Source: Hippophae tibetana (Eukaryota > Streptophyta > Magnoliopsida > Rosales > Elaeagnaceae). From it: 64,000 nucleotides of DNA. The stretch is taken from positions 7,928,001 through 7,992,000 of the forward strand of contig CM072806.1 of NCBI GenBank assembly GCA_037013495.1. Reading direction: 5' to 3'. The notes under the pieces are model-generated. The model was not told the origin of the DNA. It did no database searches and worked only from the letters and a program-made list of their open reading frames with translations. Of the stretch, positions 37,663 through 50,860 are shown in pieces. The translations under genes and the position numbers were made by a program. Position 1 is the first letter of the stretch, and each line of letters begins with the position of its first letter.

Positions 37663-38280
37663 TGTTGGGCACAATGGGTAAAAATAAAATGAATTCAACA
37701 GAGTAGAATAATGACACCGGAAATTTAACGTGGTGAACACCTTTTAATCTGGGCTAAGTCCACGAGACAAACTCCGAAAAATATTTCTTCCACTAATAAA
37801 ATTAATGGGTACAAAGTGAGAGACAAAGTGAGAGACAATACAACAAATTGAGATAAACCCAAAATAGTGTCACACAAGTGTTTCCCAAACTCACTATTTT
37901 GGCACTCCTCTTTTAGAAAAATAACCCAATATTTTCTAAAATATACTTTCTCACTTTCTTATACACAACACTATTTTTCTTCAAAGAAAATTGTTCCTTT
38001 GGCTTTGCTTTGCTTCTCTTCTTGATTTGGTGTGTTGATATGTCTCTAAGACAAAGACATTGCCTATTTATAGGCAAAATTACATATCAATTTGTAGATG
38101 CACCTACCATTTGTGATTGCACCTACCATTTGTGATTGCACCAACATTTGTGGTTTTACCTAACATTTATGGTTGTATCTACCATTTGTGGTTACACCAA
38201 GCAATTGTGGTTACACTTACCAATTGTGATTGCACCTACCATTTATGTTTTCTTCCTCTTAAATGTAGGAGGGACTAACA
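37663..38280 (-). repeat. 5' LTR of the Tnt1-type element
   Basis: 618 bp, begins TGTTGGGCAC and ends GGGACTAACA on the plus strand. Compared with the other LTR it has an extra AAAGTGAGAGACAAAGTGAG-type 16-bp duplication near 37812-37845 and fewer minisatellite units (about seven to eight copies at 38095-38250). Confidence 0.92.
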
Positions 38281-38377
38281 ATTTTATCTCAAACTTCATG
38301 AGAAATTAAACATTTACCAAAATAATCATTTCATGCCAAATAGATTGCATGATGAAAATTTCACTTACTTTATAGTA

Positions 38378-38640
38378 CACTACTACAAAAATAGATATTT
38401 AAGTCGATACTTAAAGTCGGTTTTTGGAAAAAAACGACTTTAAATTGGTTTAAAGTCGGTTCGCCACCGAACCGACGCTATCCACGTAGGACGTAGCGTC
38501 GGTTGATGTGTTGAACCGACGCTATGCGTGGACGTAGCGTCAGTTCTAGGTGTTAACCGACGCTACGTTACGTGGATAGCATCGGTTCAACACGTCAACC
38601 GACACTACGTCCATTAAAGAAGAATATAAAATAATTAAAA
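38378..38640. mobile_element. CACTA-type element terminus (family with GACGCTA repeats)
   Basis: CACTACTACAAAAATAG starts at 38378, the canonical CACTA terminal sequence. It is followed by ATTTAAGTCG and then alternating direct and inverted copies of AACCGACGCTA / TAGCGTCGGTT (38455-38620), which can form stem-loops and are typical subterminal transposase-binding repeats. No opposite terminus (…GTAGTAGTG) is found before the tubulin gene, so this is a truncated end. A diverged sister copy is at 62112. Confidence 0.75.
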
Positions 38641-39249
38641 TAAATATAAAAAATTATTCTAGCAAAAATGTTCTTTTTCTACTGAGAATAAAACAGAGTG
38701 CTGAGACGGCTTTGAAGATGATATATAGTAATTGGATGGAGAAAAACAAATACTAAACTTTTCCAATTTGCACACTTTCATGTATTTAACAATAATGTGA
38801 GCTAACTTAATAATATTTCGTATTTATAATTATTTTAACTTTGAAGTACATTTCAACATATCTTATGAAAATATTTACCTCAAATAAATAAATAATTTAT
38901 TTAAAGTAATAAATAATTTCTTTTAACATATGGGTGGGATAAAATGACACTTAATATTTTTATTTACTAATTTATATTATATATAAAATTTTAGCAGTAG
39001 CAGTAGAAGACCCTGGACCCATCAACCTTATTTAATCCGGTTCACCCAAGCTGGTTTATCTTAATTATAACTCTGGTTCAGTCACTATTAGCCCAGTTCT
39101 GATCGATGCAATTTGGTTCTTACATTTTTGCAGTTCCAACCTTCACCTACAAGTTTTACACTATCGCAATCCGAGAAAATACCAAGTGAAAGAGCGAATC
39201 AAAAGCAAACTATATCATTAAAAAATTGTACAGTGCATAATAATTCTAG
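38641..39249. other. Spacer, AT-rich
   Basis: No gene recognised. The segment may include the internal remainder of the CACTA fragment. The right end (39000-39249) is less AT-rich, without a clear coding frame. Confidence 0.45.
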
Positions 39250-39548
39250 GTGCACCCCAAAGATTATGTTTCATTCAGAAAGAACTGGATGAAAACACAT
39301 TTACTTATTTTTATAACCCAACATGGTCTAGGTGCGTTCAATTTTCTTAATTGGTGTCTCAACACGCCTGGATCTCAAGGTAGTGAAGAAAATTGCATAA
39401 AAGTGCACCCCAAAGATTATGTTTCAGAAAGAACTGGATGAAAACATGCTTATTTTTATAACCCAACATGGTCTAGGTGCGTTCAATTTTCTTGGTTGGT
39501 GTCTCAACACGCCTGGATCTCAACGTAGTGAAGAAAATTGCATAAAAA
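39250..39548. repeat. 153-bp tandem duplication downstream of the tubulin gene
   Basis: GTGCACCCCAAAGATTATGTTTC starts copy 1 at 39250 and copy 2 at 39403. The copies agree almost everywhere apart from a few substitutions and two small deletions in copy 2 (CATTCAGAAAG/CAGAAAG; CACATTTACTT/CATGCTT). It ends 138 bp from the tubulin stop codon, so copy 2 and perhaps copy 1 may lie in the tubulin 3' UTR. On the minus strand each copy has ATAAAAATAAG, a possible poly(A)-signal-like sequence. Confidence 0.92.
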
Positions 39549-39686
39549 CCACATGTATATTGACAAGTCTAGTACAATCAAGTAGGATGGAAACAAACCC
39601 AGTCACAGACTCACAGCAAATATGAAAAAGTTAAAGATAGCAGCAGATATAATAACAATACATATCATGCTTATCAGCCTATAACC

Positions 39687-41914
<2,228 letters not shown>

Positions 41915-42033
41915 TCAAATGTTGAAGTCACAACGAGAGCGAGAGAGAAAGAAGGGCGTTTATTAAGACGCCGTAGAATTCAAAAATGACTTGCGAGAGT
42001 GAGTGCAACGTGTAATTATTCCCTAGCGTTGGT

Positions 42034-42040
42034 GTTTATA
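42034..42040 (-). promoter_or_regulatory. Probable TATA box of the alpha-tubulin gene
   Basis: TATAAAC on the minus strand, about 155 bp upstream of the ATG, preceded by a pyrimidine/purine-balanced region and followed by a GA/CT-rich leader (41935-41960). Spacing would put the transcription start near 42000-42010. Inferred from position only. Confidence 0.5.
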
Positions 42041-42164
42041 AACTATATGAGGAATGAGTTAACCGTGGTTAGTAAACCGTGGTTGTACTGGACACCGGGC
42101 GAATTCAAACATGTCTAATTTCGAACCGTTAGAAAAAGCAACGAGGGTTGCCCATGATTCTAGG

Positions 42165-44145
42165 GAAACGTTCTAATAATGGGAGTTGTTATTGTTAAGT
42201 ACGTTTTTTTTTTATAGAATATATTGATTTTCTCTCACAATCAAATAATTATTAATTATTTTTTTTAAAGTTTTACTAAGTTTAAATTTAATTAATTTAA
42301 AATATTTCATCGTTACATATTTTAAAATAATAAATAATTTCTTCTAATAAATAAGAATTTTTACTATATTTACTTTCAAGGTATTATTTATTACTCATAC
42401 ATTATATTTATAACATCTTTTTTTCTTTATAAAGTATTATGTAATTATTTTTAAAAAATATTATATTAATTATAAATTTTATTAATATAGAGTATCACAT
42501 TATTATATACTTCAATAATAATAAATAATTTCATTATATTCATGAAAAAGAAAGAAAAAACAAATAAGATTAAAAAAAAGATATGATATGTGGTATATAT
42601 ATGCATTATTCATGTATCTTATTTATTCAAGTATTTTAAAAATAATGAATATTTTTTTGCTTTTTAGTAATTGACATATTTAGTACATGATGTTAGATAT
42701 TTAAAATATAATGTATTAAGTAAATTATATTTAATTATATTATAATTATTTTATGTAATGTATTTATATAATATAATCAGATAAAATTAATAATAAAAAA
42801 TTTATATTTAATTTATTTTACATAGTTTTTTTACCTATTGAAATAATTTAAAATTTATTTAAATCAATATTTATTTGAGTTTTATATTTTTCTTACATTT
42901 TAAAAATAAATTTTTTTTACTTGAAATAAAGAAAAAAGTAAAAATACATAATTTTAGAATTAAAATTTTAAATAAACCAAATAAAATTTCAAATATAGTA
43001 TATACTTTTGGTATACGATTTCTACATAAATATATTTTTATTTTAAACATTATGTTTTCACTTTACAATTAAATATATAACTTTATAAAAATGATGTAGT
43101 CAATATTCTTAATATTATAGAATATTTTTTTTTTGTTCATGTCAACTCATGGTTAGTTAATTTGAATGAGTAATATTAGGTTACTTTTATTGTTAATTAT
43201 GTATAAAATTATGATGAATCAAAACATATATTAAGTATTATATATGACTAGATTTTAATGATATATATCCTATTAATACTTACTTCATATGTGGTGGTGT
43301 ATGTCATTACATATACTAATTTGAATTGGAAATTTTTTTATATCAAAATATTTTTTGTTATTTCTATGATAAAAATATATAAATTATCTAATATTTTTTT
43401 ACAATTAATTAACATTTTATGTCATTATTTTTGTATAAAATTACATTATTAAACGAATTAGAGTATTGATATTTCTAGAATAACTTAAAATTTTCTAACA
43501 ATTTAATGCTTAAATATTTTTAAAAATGAAAATTTTGCCTTGACATTAATAAAATAATTTCTAACAATAAAGACACTCAAAATTTATAATGATAATAACA
43601 AATATAATTGTATCAATCCCTCTAATTTTTTTTATGAAATAACTGAATTATTAAATGGTACATATAAAAAAATAAATATCAAGATGTTATATAATAAATA
43701 TATTATATTTCTTATAAATATTTGTATTTAATAATTTTGTTGTCTATTATTTTTATGTTATTACCTTTAATTAATTTTTTAAAATCATATAAAATTTATC
43801 ATACTTATAATTGGGTAATAATTTATGTTATTTTTTCTTACACGTTTAATGAACCGGTTATGTTTGATTAATTTATTTCTAAATGAATTATATTTGTGTT
43901 GAATTTGTCATTTTTGTTTAAAATTATGTTATGTAAACAAAAAAAAATAACGAGCTAATATACCTCATTTTTAAACAAAAATAATGTATGTTATTATGTG
44001 ATGCAAGACAAACACAAATAACTAACACAATATTAACCAAACCTTAGTAAATAACAATCAAAATTAACTAATCTATTAAATAGGATGCAAATTTTTTAAG
44101 ATAAATGAAACTTGTTATTTACATCAATCTATAATTATGTTATCA

Positions 44146-44206
<61 letters not shown>

Positions 44207-45234
44207 TATTAACTATTAAATAAGTTTTAAGTTTATTATCTAAATCAAATAACATAATTCAAAAGTATAATATTTACAATTATACAAACCTGGTTCAATT
44301 CTTGCTCTTACTTATTACAAATTTGGATCATCTCTTAATTGATTTAAAAGTCATTATCAAGTCACATAAATAAATAAAATACTTTAAAATGATAAATTTA
44401 ATTTTGCATATAAATATAATATTTTATTTTAAAATTTTCAAAATATAAGACAAAATATATATAAATAATAATTAACATAAAATACAATTATAACAAATAC
44501 ATAAATTATTTAGTTAAATATATTAAATTATATCTTATTCACGTTATAAAATACTATTTTTTTATTTTTCATGTCAATTTTTTAAAATGTAATATTTACA
44601 TTATATAAATAAGAAAAATATACATAGTTTTGGGCAATAATTTTTTTTAAGTTTAGTGATTTAATTTTGTTGCATTTTTATTACAATTAAACACTTACAT
44701 ATATGTAAACACATTTTATACATATAATTCTAATAAAAATAAACTTATTTTGACTATAAAATAACATAATTTCATTTTAAATTTTATAATTGTATTATTT
44801 TTATTAAATAATTATCTAAAAATATATGATTATATGATTTTGTAAAATTATATTATATGGCTTTAAATAAATTTACAGAGCTGATCAAGTTGTTTTAGAA
44901 CTAAGATTTTAAGAATTGTACGTATAATATGATTTTAGTAAAATTAATTTTTTTTTATGGAATAATTTTATTGTATTTTTATTTTCTTTCTCTTAACTAA
45001 ATTATTATTTATGCACAATTGTTAGCATTCAATGAAACTCAATAAAGTATTTAACTATAATTTTAATATAAATTAAGAATGAGTTTACAACATACTTGAA
45101 ATATAAATTATAAATTATACTATAAAAATTAAATATATTTATACTTTTATGTTCATTAAAACATAAATTAAACGTGACTATACGAAAAAATAGTATCAAT
45201 CACAAAATTGACAACCTAGGATCTGTTTATATTT
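42165..45234. other. Very AT-rich spacer upstream of the tubulin gene
   Basis: Nothing recognised apart from a TTA microsatellite at 44149-44206. Short open frames at 42875-43072 and 43258-43452 are low-complexity and not coding-like. Confidence 0.6.
44149..44206. repeat. (TTA)n microsatellite
   Basis: About nineteen uninterrupted TTA units, likely polymorphic. Confidence 0.95.
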
Positions 45235-45499
45235 TAGGTGTTCATCGGTATGATCCGATTTTCGATTTGGTTTGATTTTTGGACACTTTTAATGAAAAAA
45301 TAATATAAATTTTTTAATATATTATTAAATTAGTCTAATTCGGTTTTATTGGTTTAAAAATTAATATAACTAGATCGAATCATTTGAAAAATAGTTTTAA
45401 TTAATACAAACTTGATCGGACCATTTGATTTATAAAATAATTCGATCAAATCCATTTTTTTAGGTTGACCCAATCCGACTCGATTTATGGACACCATTA
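45235..45499. mobile_element. Decayed hAT-type MITE, relative of the 22962 copy
   Basis: Begins TAGGTGTTCATCGG and ends TTTATGGACACCATTA, matching the ends of the 353-bp MITE (TAGGGGTGTCCAACGG ... TTTATGGACACCCTTA). Internal landmarks are shared in order, for example CCATTTGATTTATAAAA and the AATATATTATTAAA block; minus-strand translations of both contain FYKSNGP. Most CGGTCCGG motifs have become TGATCCGA-like. It is about 90 bp shorter, and no clear 8-bp duplication remains. Confidence 0.75.
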
Positions 45500-46099
45500 A
45501 TTTATACCATTTGAAAAGCTTAGTTGTATATGCTCTATCAGGTGCATTCATTTTCCTATTTAAGGAGATAGTTGCAATTATATTAATTATTAAATTAGAT
45601 GTGATAATTTTTTTAAAATAAAATTTTATTTTATTTTTAAAGGTATAATTAATATAATTATAACTTTATGTGTATTTTATCAATTTTCTTTCACGAGTAC
45701 AGTGCTCATCAATCGAGTTATCATTTTTCCATATTATTTTGTAGTCTTTTTATTGGTTTTTAGTTTTAATTTACAATTATATACCAAGACAACTTAAATA
45801 ACCATACATATAAAACATTACAAGTATAAATATAATTTAGGAAAAATTTTATAATAAAAAAATATTTATTCTTGAACGTAGTTTTTTAGGGACAAAATTA
45901 TATTTTTTATCCTATATAATATTGATTGATGATTTGATCAATAAAAATCAACAAAGATAACAATTACGACAAATTTTTCATCAAAATATGTTTGTTAGGA
46001 CAAAATATAAATTTATCCTTAAAAAGCAACACATTTTTTTCATGCGACCAAAAATTCCTTCTTAAAAATGAAAAAAAGGAATAAGGTTAAGATCCAATA

Positions 46100-49058
46100 A
46101 GTGTATAGGGTACCATTCTCCATTAGAAAATTTTACAAAGATAAGATACATTGCAATGTGGTGGAAATTGAAGCATGTCGTATTCTTTTGGGGAGGTTTT
46201 GGCAATATGACATGGATTCCGTCCATAAAGGAAAACCAAACATCGTCATTTTCACTTGAAAAGTACCAAAATAGCCCTACTTTTTGCAAAGGAAAGCTTC
46301 TTCAATCCTACCAAACCAAAAATGTTTCTTAATTATAAACCCAATGTGTTTGACAATGAACTCATAAAAGCTAAGTTAATGTTAGCCTTAGTAGCTAAAG
46401 AATAATATCTTGTCTCTTATACCATCCCTAATGTTGTTAAAAATTTATTATCTACCTATAATGACCTTACACTAACTGCTTACCAAGAACCTTACCCATA
46501 TTAAGAGATATTAAGCACCACATAGATTCATACAAGATAGTAATTTGTCCAATTTACCTTACTATCGAATGATTTTTAAAGACCATGAGCTTCTATAGGA
46601 AATAGTGGAAGACCTATTGGATAAACACCTCATCCAAGAAAGTAAGATTCCATATATTGTGTCTGCATTACTTGTAACCAAGAAAGATGGCACGATAAGA
46701 ATGTGTAAAAAATGAGGCTATTAACAAGATCACAGTCAAGTACAGGTTCTCTATTCCTAAGTTGAAAGATATGCTTGAAAAATTACAAGGTTCCATTATC
46801 TTTTCTAAACAGGTTCTTCACAATGGATATCACCAAATTCGCATCAGAAAAGGGAGATGAATGGAAGAAAAATTTTAAACCAAGGAAGGCTTGTATGAAT
46901 GGCTTGACATGCCATTCGGGTAGTGCAATTCTCCCAACATCATGTTTTTAAGCCTCTCAATGATACTAGTATGGTAGTGTATTTCAATGACATACCAATC
47001 TAAAACAAGAACCTTGATAAGCATCTAGAGCATTTACAGGCTGTCCTAGAGATATTGAGAGAACACAAGCTTTTTCTTAAACTCAAAAGATGCGAGTTTA
47101 TGACTACCAGACTCCTTTTCTTGGGGTATGTTATCACCTCCGAGGGCATATCAATGGACACTATGAAGATTGATGCTATCCAATCATGGCTTAACCCTAT
47201 ATTCATACATTAAGTTAGGAGTTTTCATGGTCTGATAATGTTCTACATGAGATTCATGAGAGATTTAAGTTCAATTGTAGCACCCTTAAGAAACTGTCTC
47301 AAGAAAGGATAGTTTAGTTGAGGTAAGGGTTAGAAAGATATTTTCCAACTCATCAAGGAAAAATTATGCACAACCCTAGTCTATCTCTGCCAGATTTTGA
47401 CAAAGTATTTGAAGTTGATACATATGCATCAATGATAGGTATTGGAGAAGTGCTATCTCAAGATGGAAAGCCTATTGAGTTCTTTAGCGAGAAACTTAGT
47501 GAAGCACCCCAAAAATGGTCCACTTATGACCAAGAGTTTTATGCTGTCATTCGAGCCCTCAAACACTGGGAATATTACCTCATTTCAAGGGAATTTATCC
47601 TTTATAGTGATCACTCGACACTCAGATAGATTCACTCCCAAAAAGACATCTCTAGAGCACATAAAATATGGGTCATCTACCTACAAAGATTTACATATGT
47701 GTTTAAACACAGGAAGGGACATCTGAACAAGGTAGCTGATGCACTTAGTAGGAGGCTCACCTTACTAATTACCTTCCAAACTGAGATAACTAGTTTTGAC
47801 ACACTCCTTGAGCTATATGCAACATGTGAGGCTTTTGTTATTGTCTATACCAAATGCAACAACTATGAACGTGTGCATGATTTCCATTTGCAAGAAGGGT
47901 ATCTCTTTAAAAATAATAGATTGTGCATTCCAATAAACCAACTTAAGTGAATACATGATTCGTGAAATTTATGTTGGGGGACTTAGTGGTAATACTGGTA
48001 GGGACAAAACTATACTTTTGGTTAAGGAAAGATACTACTGGCCTCATCTACGAAGGGATGTAACCAGATTTGTGCAAAAAGCTAAGAGAGGCAACCAAAA
48101 CGTTGGCCTCTACTCTCATCTACCAATTCCTGCAACCATTTGGGAGGATCTTAGCATGAATTTCATCCTCTGCCTACCAGTCAACAAAAGAATAGTAGAC
48201 TCCATTCTTGTGGTAGTAGACAAGTTTTCAAAAATATTCCATCTGATTCCATGCAAAAAGGTCCATAATGCCAACAACATAGTAATTATCTTCTTTCGAG
48301 ACATTGTAGTTGTATGGCATCCCTAAAATCATCACTTGTGATTGTGATGTCAAGTTTATGAGTCAATTTTGGAAGAGTTCTGGTACAGGTTTGATACCAC
48401 TTTGAACTTCAGCAACACCTATCATCTCTAGACTAATAGGAAAATAGAAGTGCTCAACACAACCATAGGTAGCATGCTTAGATGCTTGACTAATGAAATA
48501 CCTCAATAGTGGGATGTATATCTTTCTCAGATTAAGTTTTCTCTTAATAGTATCATAAACCACATTACAAACCACTCACCCTTCTTGGTTGTGTACACCA
48601 AAGTGTCCAACTTTAGTGTCGATTTACAAGTCATACCTAACCTAAAGAGTAAAGTTGTTGGCGTGTAGGCTATTGATTATGCCCAATTCCATCAAGAAAT
48701 TCAAGAGCACATCAAAAAAATGAATGCACAATACAAAACACAGGTAGATCAACATCGCATGCTTACATATTTTCAAATTGGTGAGCTAGTCATGACGCAT
48801 CTTAATAAACATTGGTTATTACAAGGCACATGCCCAAATCTTCAGCTCAGGAACTATGACCCTTTCAAAATTCTTAAGAAAATCAACAATAATGTGTATG
48901 TCATTGGTCTTCCTGAAGACTAGAAGATTTCCAACATGTTCAATGTAATAGATCTTCACAAATACTACCCCACAGATGCATCTAATGTGATCAACCAGAA
49001 TTCAATGAATTCTGCTGTAGAGGAAGACTATGATGCAGATAGAAAGGATGAACAATAA
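46100..49058 (+). pseudogene. Ty3/Gypsy retrotransposon pol remnant
   Basis: Plus-strand pieces in the standard Ty3/Gypsy order, in shifting frames: protease tail LLGRFWQYDMDSVHKGKPN (46160-46250); reverse transcriptase start PYYRMIFKDHELL, then [13 protein letters not shown] (46660-46710), with SIPKL.. and GYHQIRI further on; RNase H DFDKVFEVDTYASM and QKWSTYDQEFYAVIRALKHW (47390-47600); H2C2 linker and integrase GRDKTILLVKERYYWPHLRRDV then WEDLSMNFIL and VVDKFSKIFHLIPCKK (47955-48270); and a C-terminal GELVMTHLNK..PFKILKKINNNVYVIGLPED (48780-48920), ending at a TAA at 49056-49058. No gag and no convincing LTR pair were found, so the element is truncated as well as riddled with stops. Confidence 0.88.
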
Positions 49059-49079
49059 AACAAATTGATTTTTCTTTTA

Positions 49080-49480
49080 TTTTATTTTTGTAACCGAATA
49101 AACAACTTTGATGTCAAAATGCACATGGGTGCGCATATGGTGGAGCATAACGCACATGGGAAACAATTAGGCAATGTATGTGTGTGAGTGTGTGAAGCTC
49201 TGAGCACATAGGTGACAGTTAGGCTCGATACCTATAAAACCCGTGCATGGCCACAGTTAGGGGGTCACACTATTCTTTTGCCAATTTTGTTGGCTTCTTC
49301 AAAGAGTCTGTTTTATGGATTCTAGAGTTCCAACCATAGAGTTGTTCTATGTAAATCAACTCAATTATAAGTCTTGTTCTTGTTTTGATCTTATCGCATC
49401 TTAACGCATCAATTTCTCTTATAATGAGTTACTTTTATGTGTTTTTAATCATTATTTTAAATGAATTTTTAATTGTCGTT
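49080..49480 (+). mobile_element. Possible 3' LTR of the Gypsy remnant
   Basis: Downstream of the pol end, the sequence turns less AT-rich with a TATA-like CCTATAAAACCCGTGC (49229-49244) and a leader-like GGGGGTCACACTATTC, as in LTR promoters. No second copy exists left of the pol region to confirm boundaries, so the call rests on position and promoter-like content. Confidence 0.3.
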
Positions 49481-49893
49481 TTTTTTCTTGTTTTTGGATA
49501 GATTTTGTTCGAATTTGTGTCTCCTCAAAAGTAAGTTCTCTTCCACCAACGTCATCGACTCAAACAAGCTTCGTTGTTTTTTTTAATGAATATAATCTTT
49601 TCTTATATATAAACCATGAATGTTTGTTTTAGCTCTATTGTACACTCCATTAAAATAATTTGTTGTTTTTATTGTTTTCTATGTAGCATCTCTTAATACT
49701 TTATTTCAAAAAAATTCAATCAATACGTTTTGATAATGTATCTAGAAATTACCATATTTGGGTAAAGTACTAACTAAACTTCCACAACAGTTGTAGGTTC
49801 ACTTCTACGATAATAGAAATAGACAAAAGTAATTAAAAAATTGTCATATTAATTTGTATTTTCCCCTTAATTATAGTAACATGGCTTGTTACT

Positions 49894-50061
49894 TTTGGAA
49901 TGTAATATTCAGGTGTTGAAGTTAAAACTTAAAAGTCGATCATTTGGTTTAACAAGTACACGATTTTGCCTTTTTCATTTGGAATGTAATATTCAAGTGT
50001 TGAAGTTAAAACTTAAAAGTCGATCATTTGGTTTAACAAGTACACGATTTTGCCTTTTTCA
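49894..50061. repeat. 84-bp tandem duplication
   Basis: TTTGGAATGTAATATTCA starts at 49894 and again at 49978. The two 84-bp units differ at only one position that I can see (AGGTG/AAGTG). Since 84 is 28 codons, both units read as the same 28-residue open sequence in one plus-strand frame, but nothing else suggests coding. Confidence 0.93.
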
Positions 50062-50279
50062 TGCATGATTTGTTGGTTTTGTTTCTTTTGACAATCAAAT
50101 GTTATATAGTGTTAATACTCTTTTGTAAGTATAGGCATGTCCGAATGGGAATTAACAAATAACTAAGAAGAAGAATTATAAGTCAAAGGGAACGATCAAA
50201 TATGCTTCTTGTCGATGTTTTCATGTATGTCTCGTTGGTGAAGTGTGCTTGTAAATGTTCCGTATTGATTAGGAATTAA

Positions 50280-50860
50280 GTAATTATGTATTAAGTAATT
50301 ATGTGTTTATAAGGGATAAACACTCTCTAAATGATATGATACGTTTTGGATTTTCTCCTTATAAGTAAAGTTGTGAGTTCCTGTTAAACTGTCAAGTTAT
50401 GGTCGTAGACCTACTGAACTTACAGTTATGAACCAAAGCGAACAATCTAGTGTCACGTAAAGTAGGTTGTGTCCTGTTGTAACCGGATGGATTAAGCATT
50501 TTGTATAAGTTGGTATTATAATTATGATACTATCGAGTCATGTGGGCTTGTATTCTTTCGAGAGCATAAGATCTCATAAATTGAGATATAGGATGAAGCG
50601 TGTCTGCATATATCTTATATTATTTAGAAAGTTAAATGATGATGTATTTATAAGAATTAAATATTTTTTAAATAATATGACGTGTTTTAGAGTTTTTTCT
50701 TAAAATCAAAGTCGTAAGGCCTAATTAAATTGTTACGATGATGAGCCTACTGAATATACAATTATAAGCCAAAGTGTACAATTTAATGGCACTTAGAGTG
50801 GGTCTTATCCCATTATAAACGAAGATATTAACCGTCCCGTAAGAGCCTGTTTTATTTGGC
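50280..50860. repeat. Diverged direct repeat, two units about 350 bp apart
   Basis: Unit 1 (about 50280-50510) and unit 2 (about 50630-50850) share, in order: TTTATAAGR; TAAATGATATGATACGTTTTGGA / TAAATAATATGACGTGTTTTAGA; AAAGTYGT; GTTA/GTTACG; GAGCCTACTGAA / AGACCTACTGAACT; ACAGTTATGAACCAAAGCG / ACAATTATAAGCCAAAGTG; and GTGTCACGTAAAGTAGGTTGTGTCC / ATGGCACTTAGAGTGGGTCTTATCC. Identity is roughly two thirds. They may be remnants of two LTRs or of a tandem array. No coding potential. Confidence 0.65.

Larger units (their letters stand above)
32907..38280 (-). mobile_element. Full-length Tnt1/Tork-type Copia retrotransposon, defective
   Basis: The element is 5374 bp with two LTRs (32907-33530 and 37663-38280), flanked by the 5-bp target duplication ATTTT (32902-32906 and 38281-38285). 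On the minus strand a primer-binding site TGGTATCAGAGC (37649-37660) abuts the 5' LTR by 2 nt, and a polypurine tract GGGAGGGAGAG (33533-33546) precedes the 3' LTR. Gag-pol domain order is Copia-type and motifs resemble the tobacco Tnt1 polyprotein. The two LTRs differ by many substitutions and a 16-bp duplication, so the insertion is old. Many in-frame stops disable the polyprotein. Confidence 0.95.

Noticed and set aside
49886-50068. 60-codon frame with two identical 28-residue repeats
   Set aside because: Explained by the 84-bp tandem duplication; no start context or conserved motif, so a peptide gene is not supported.
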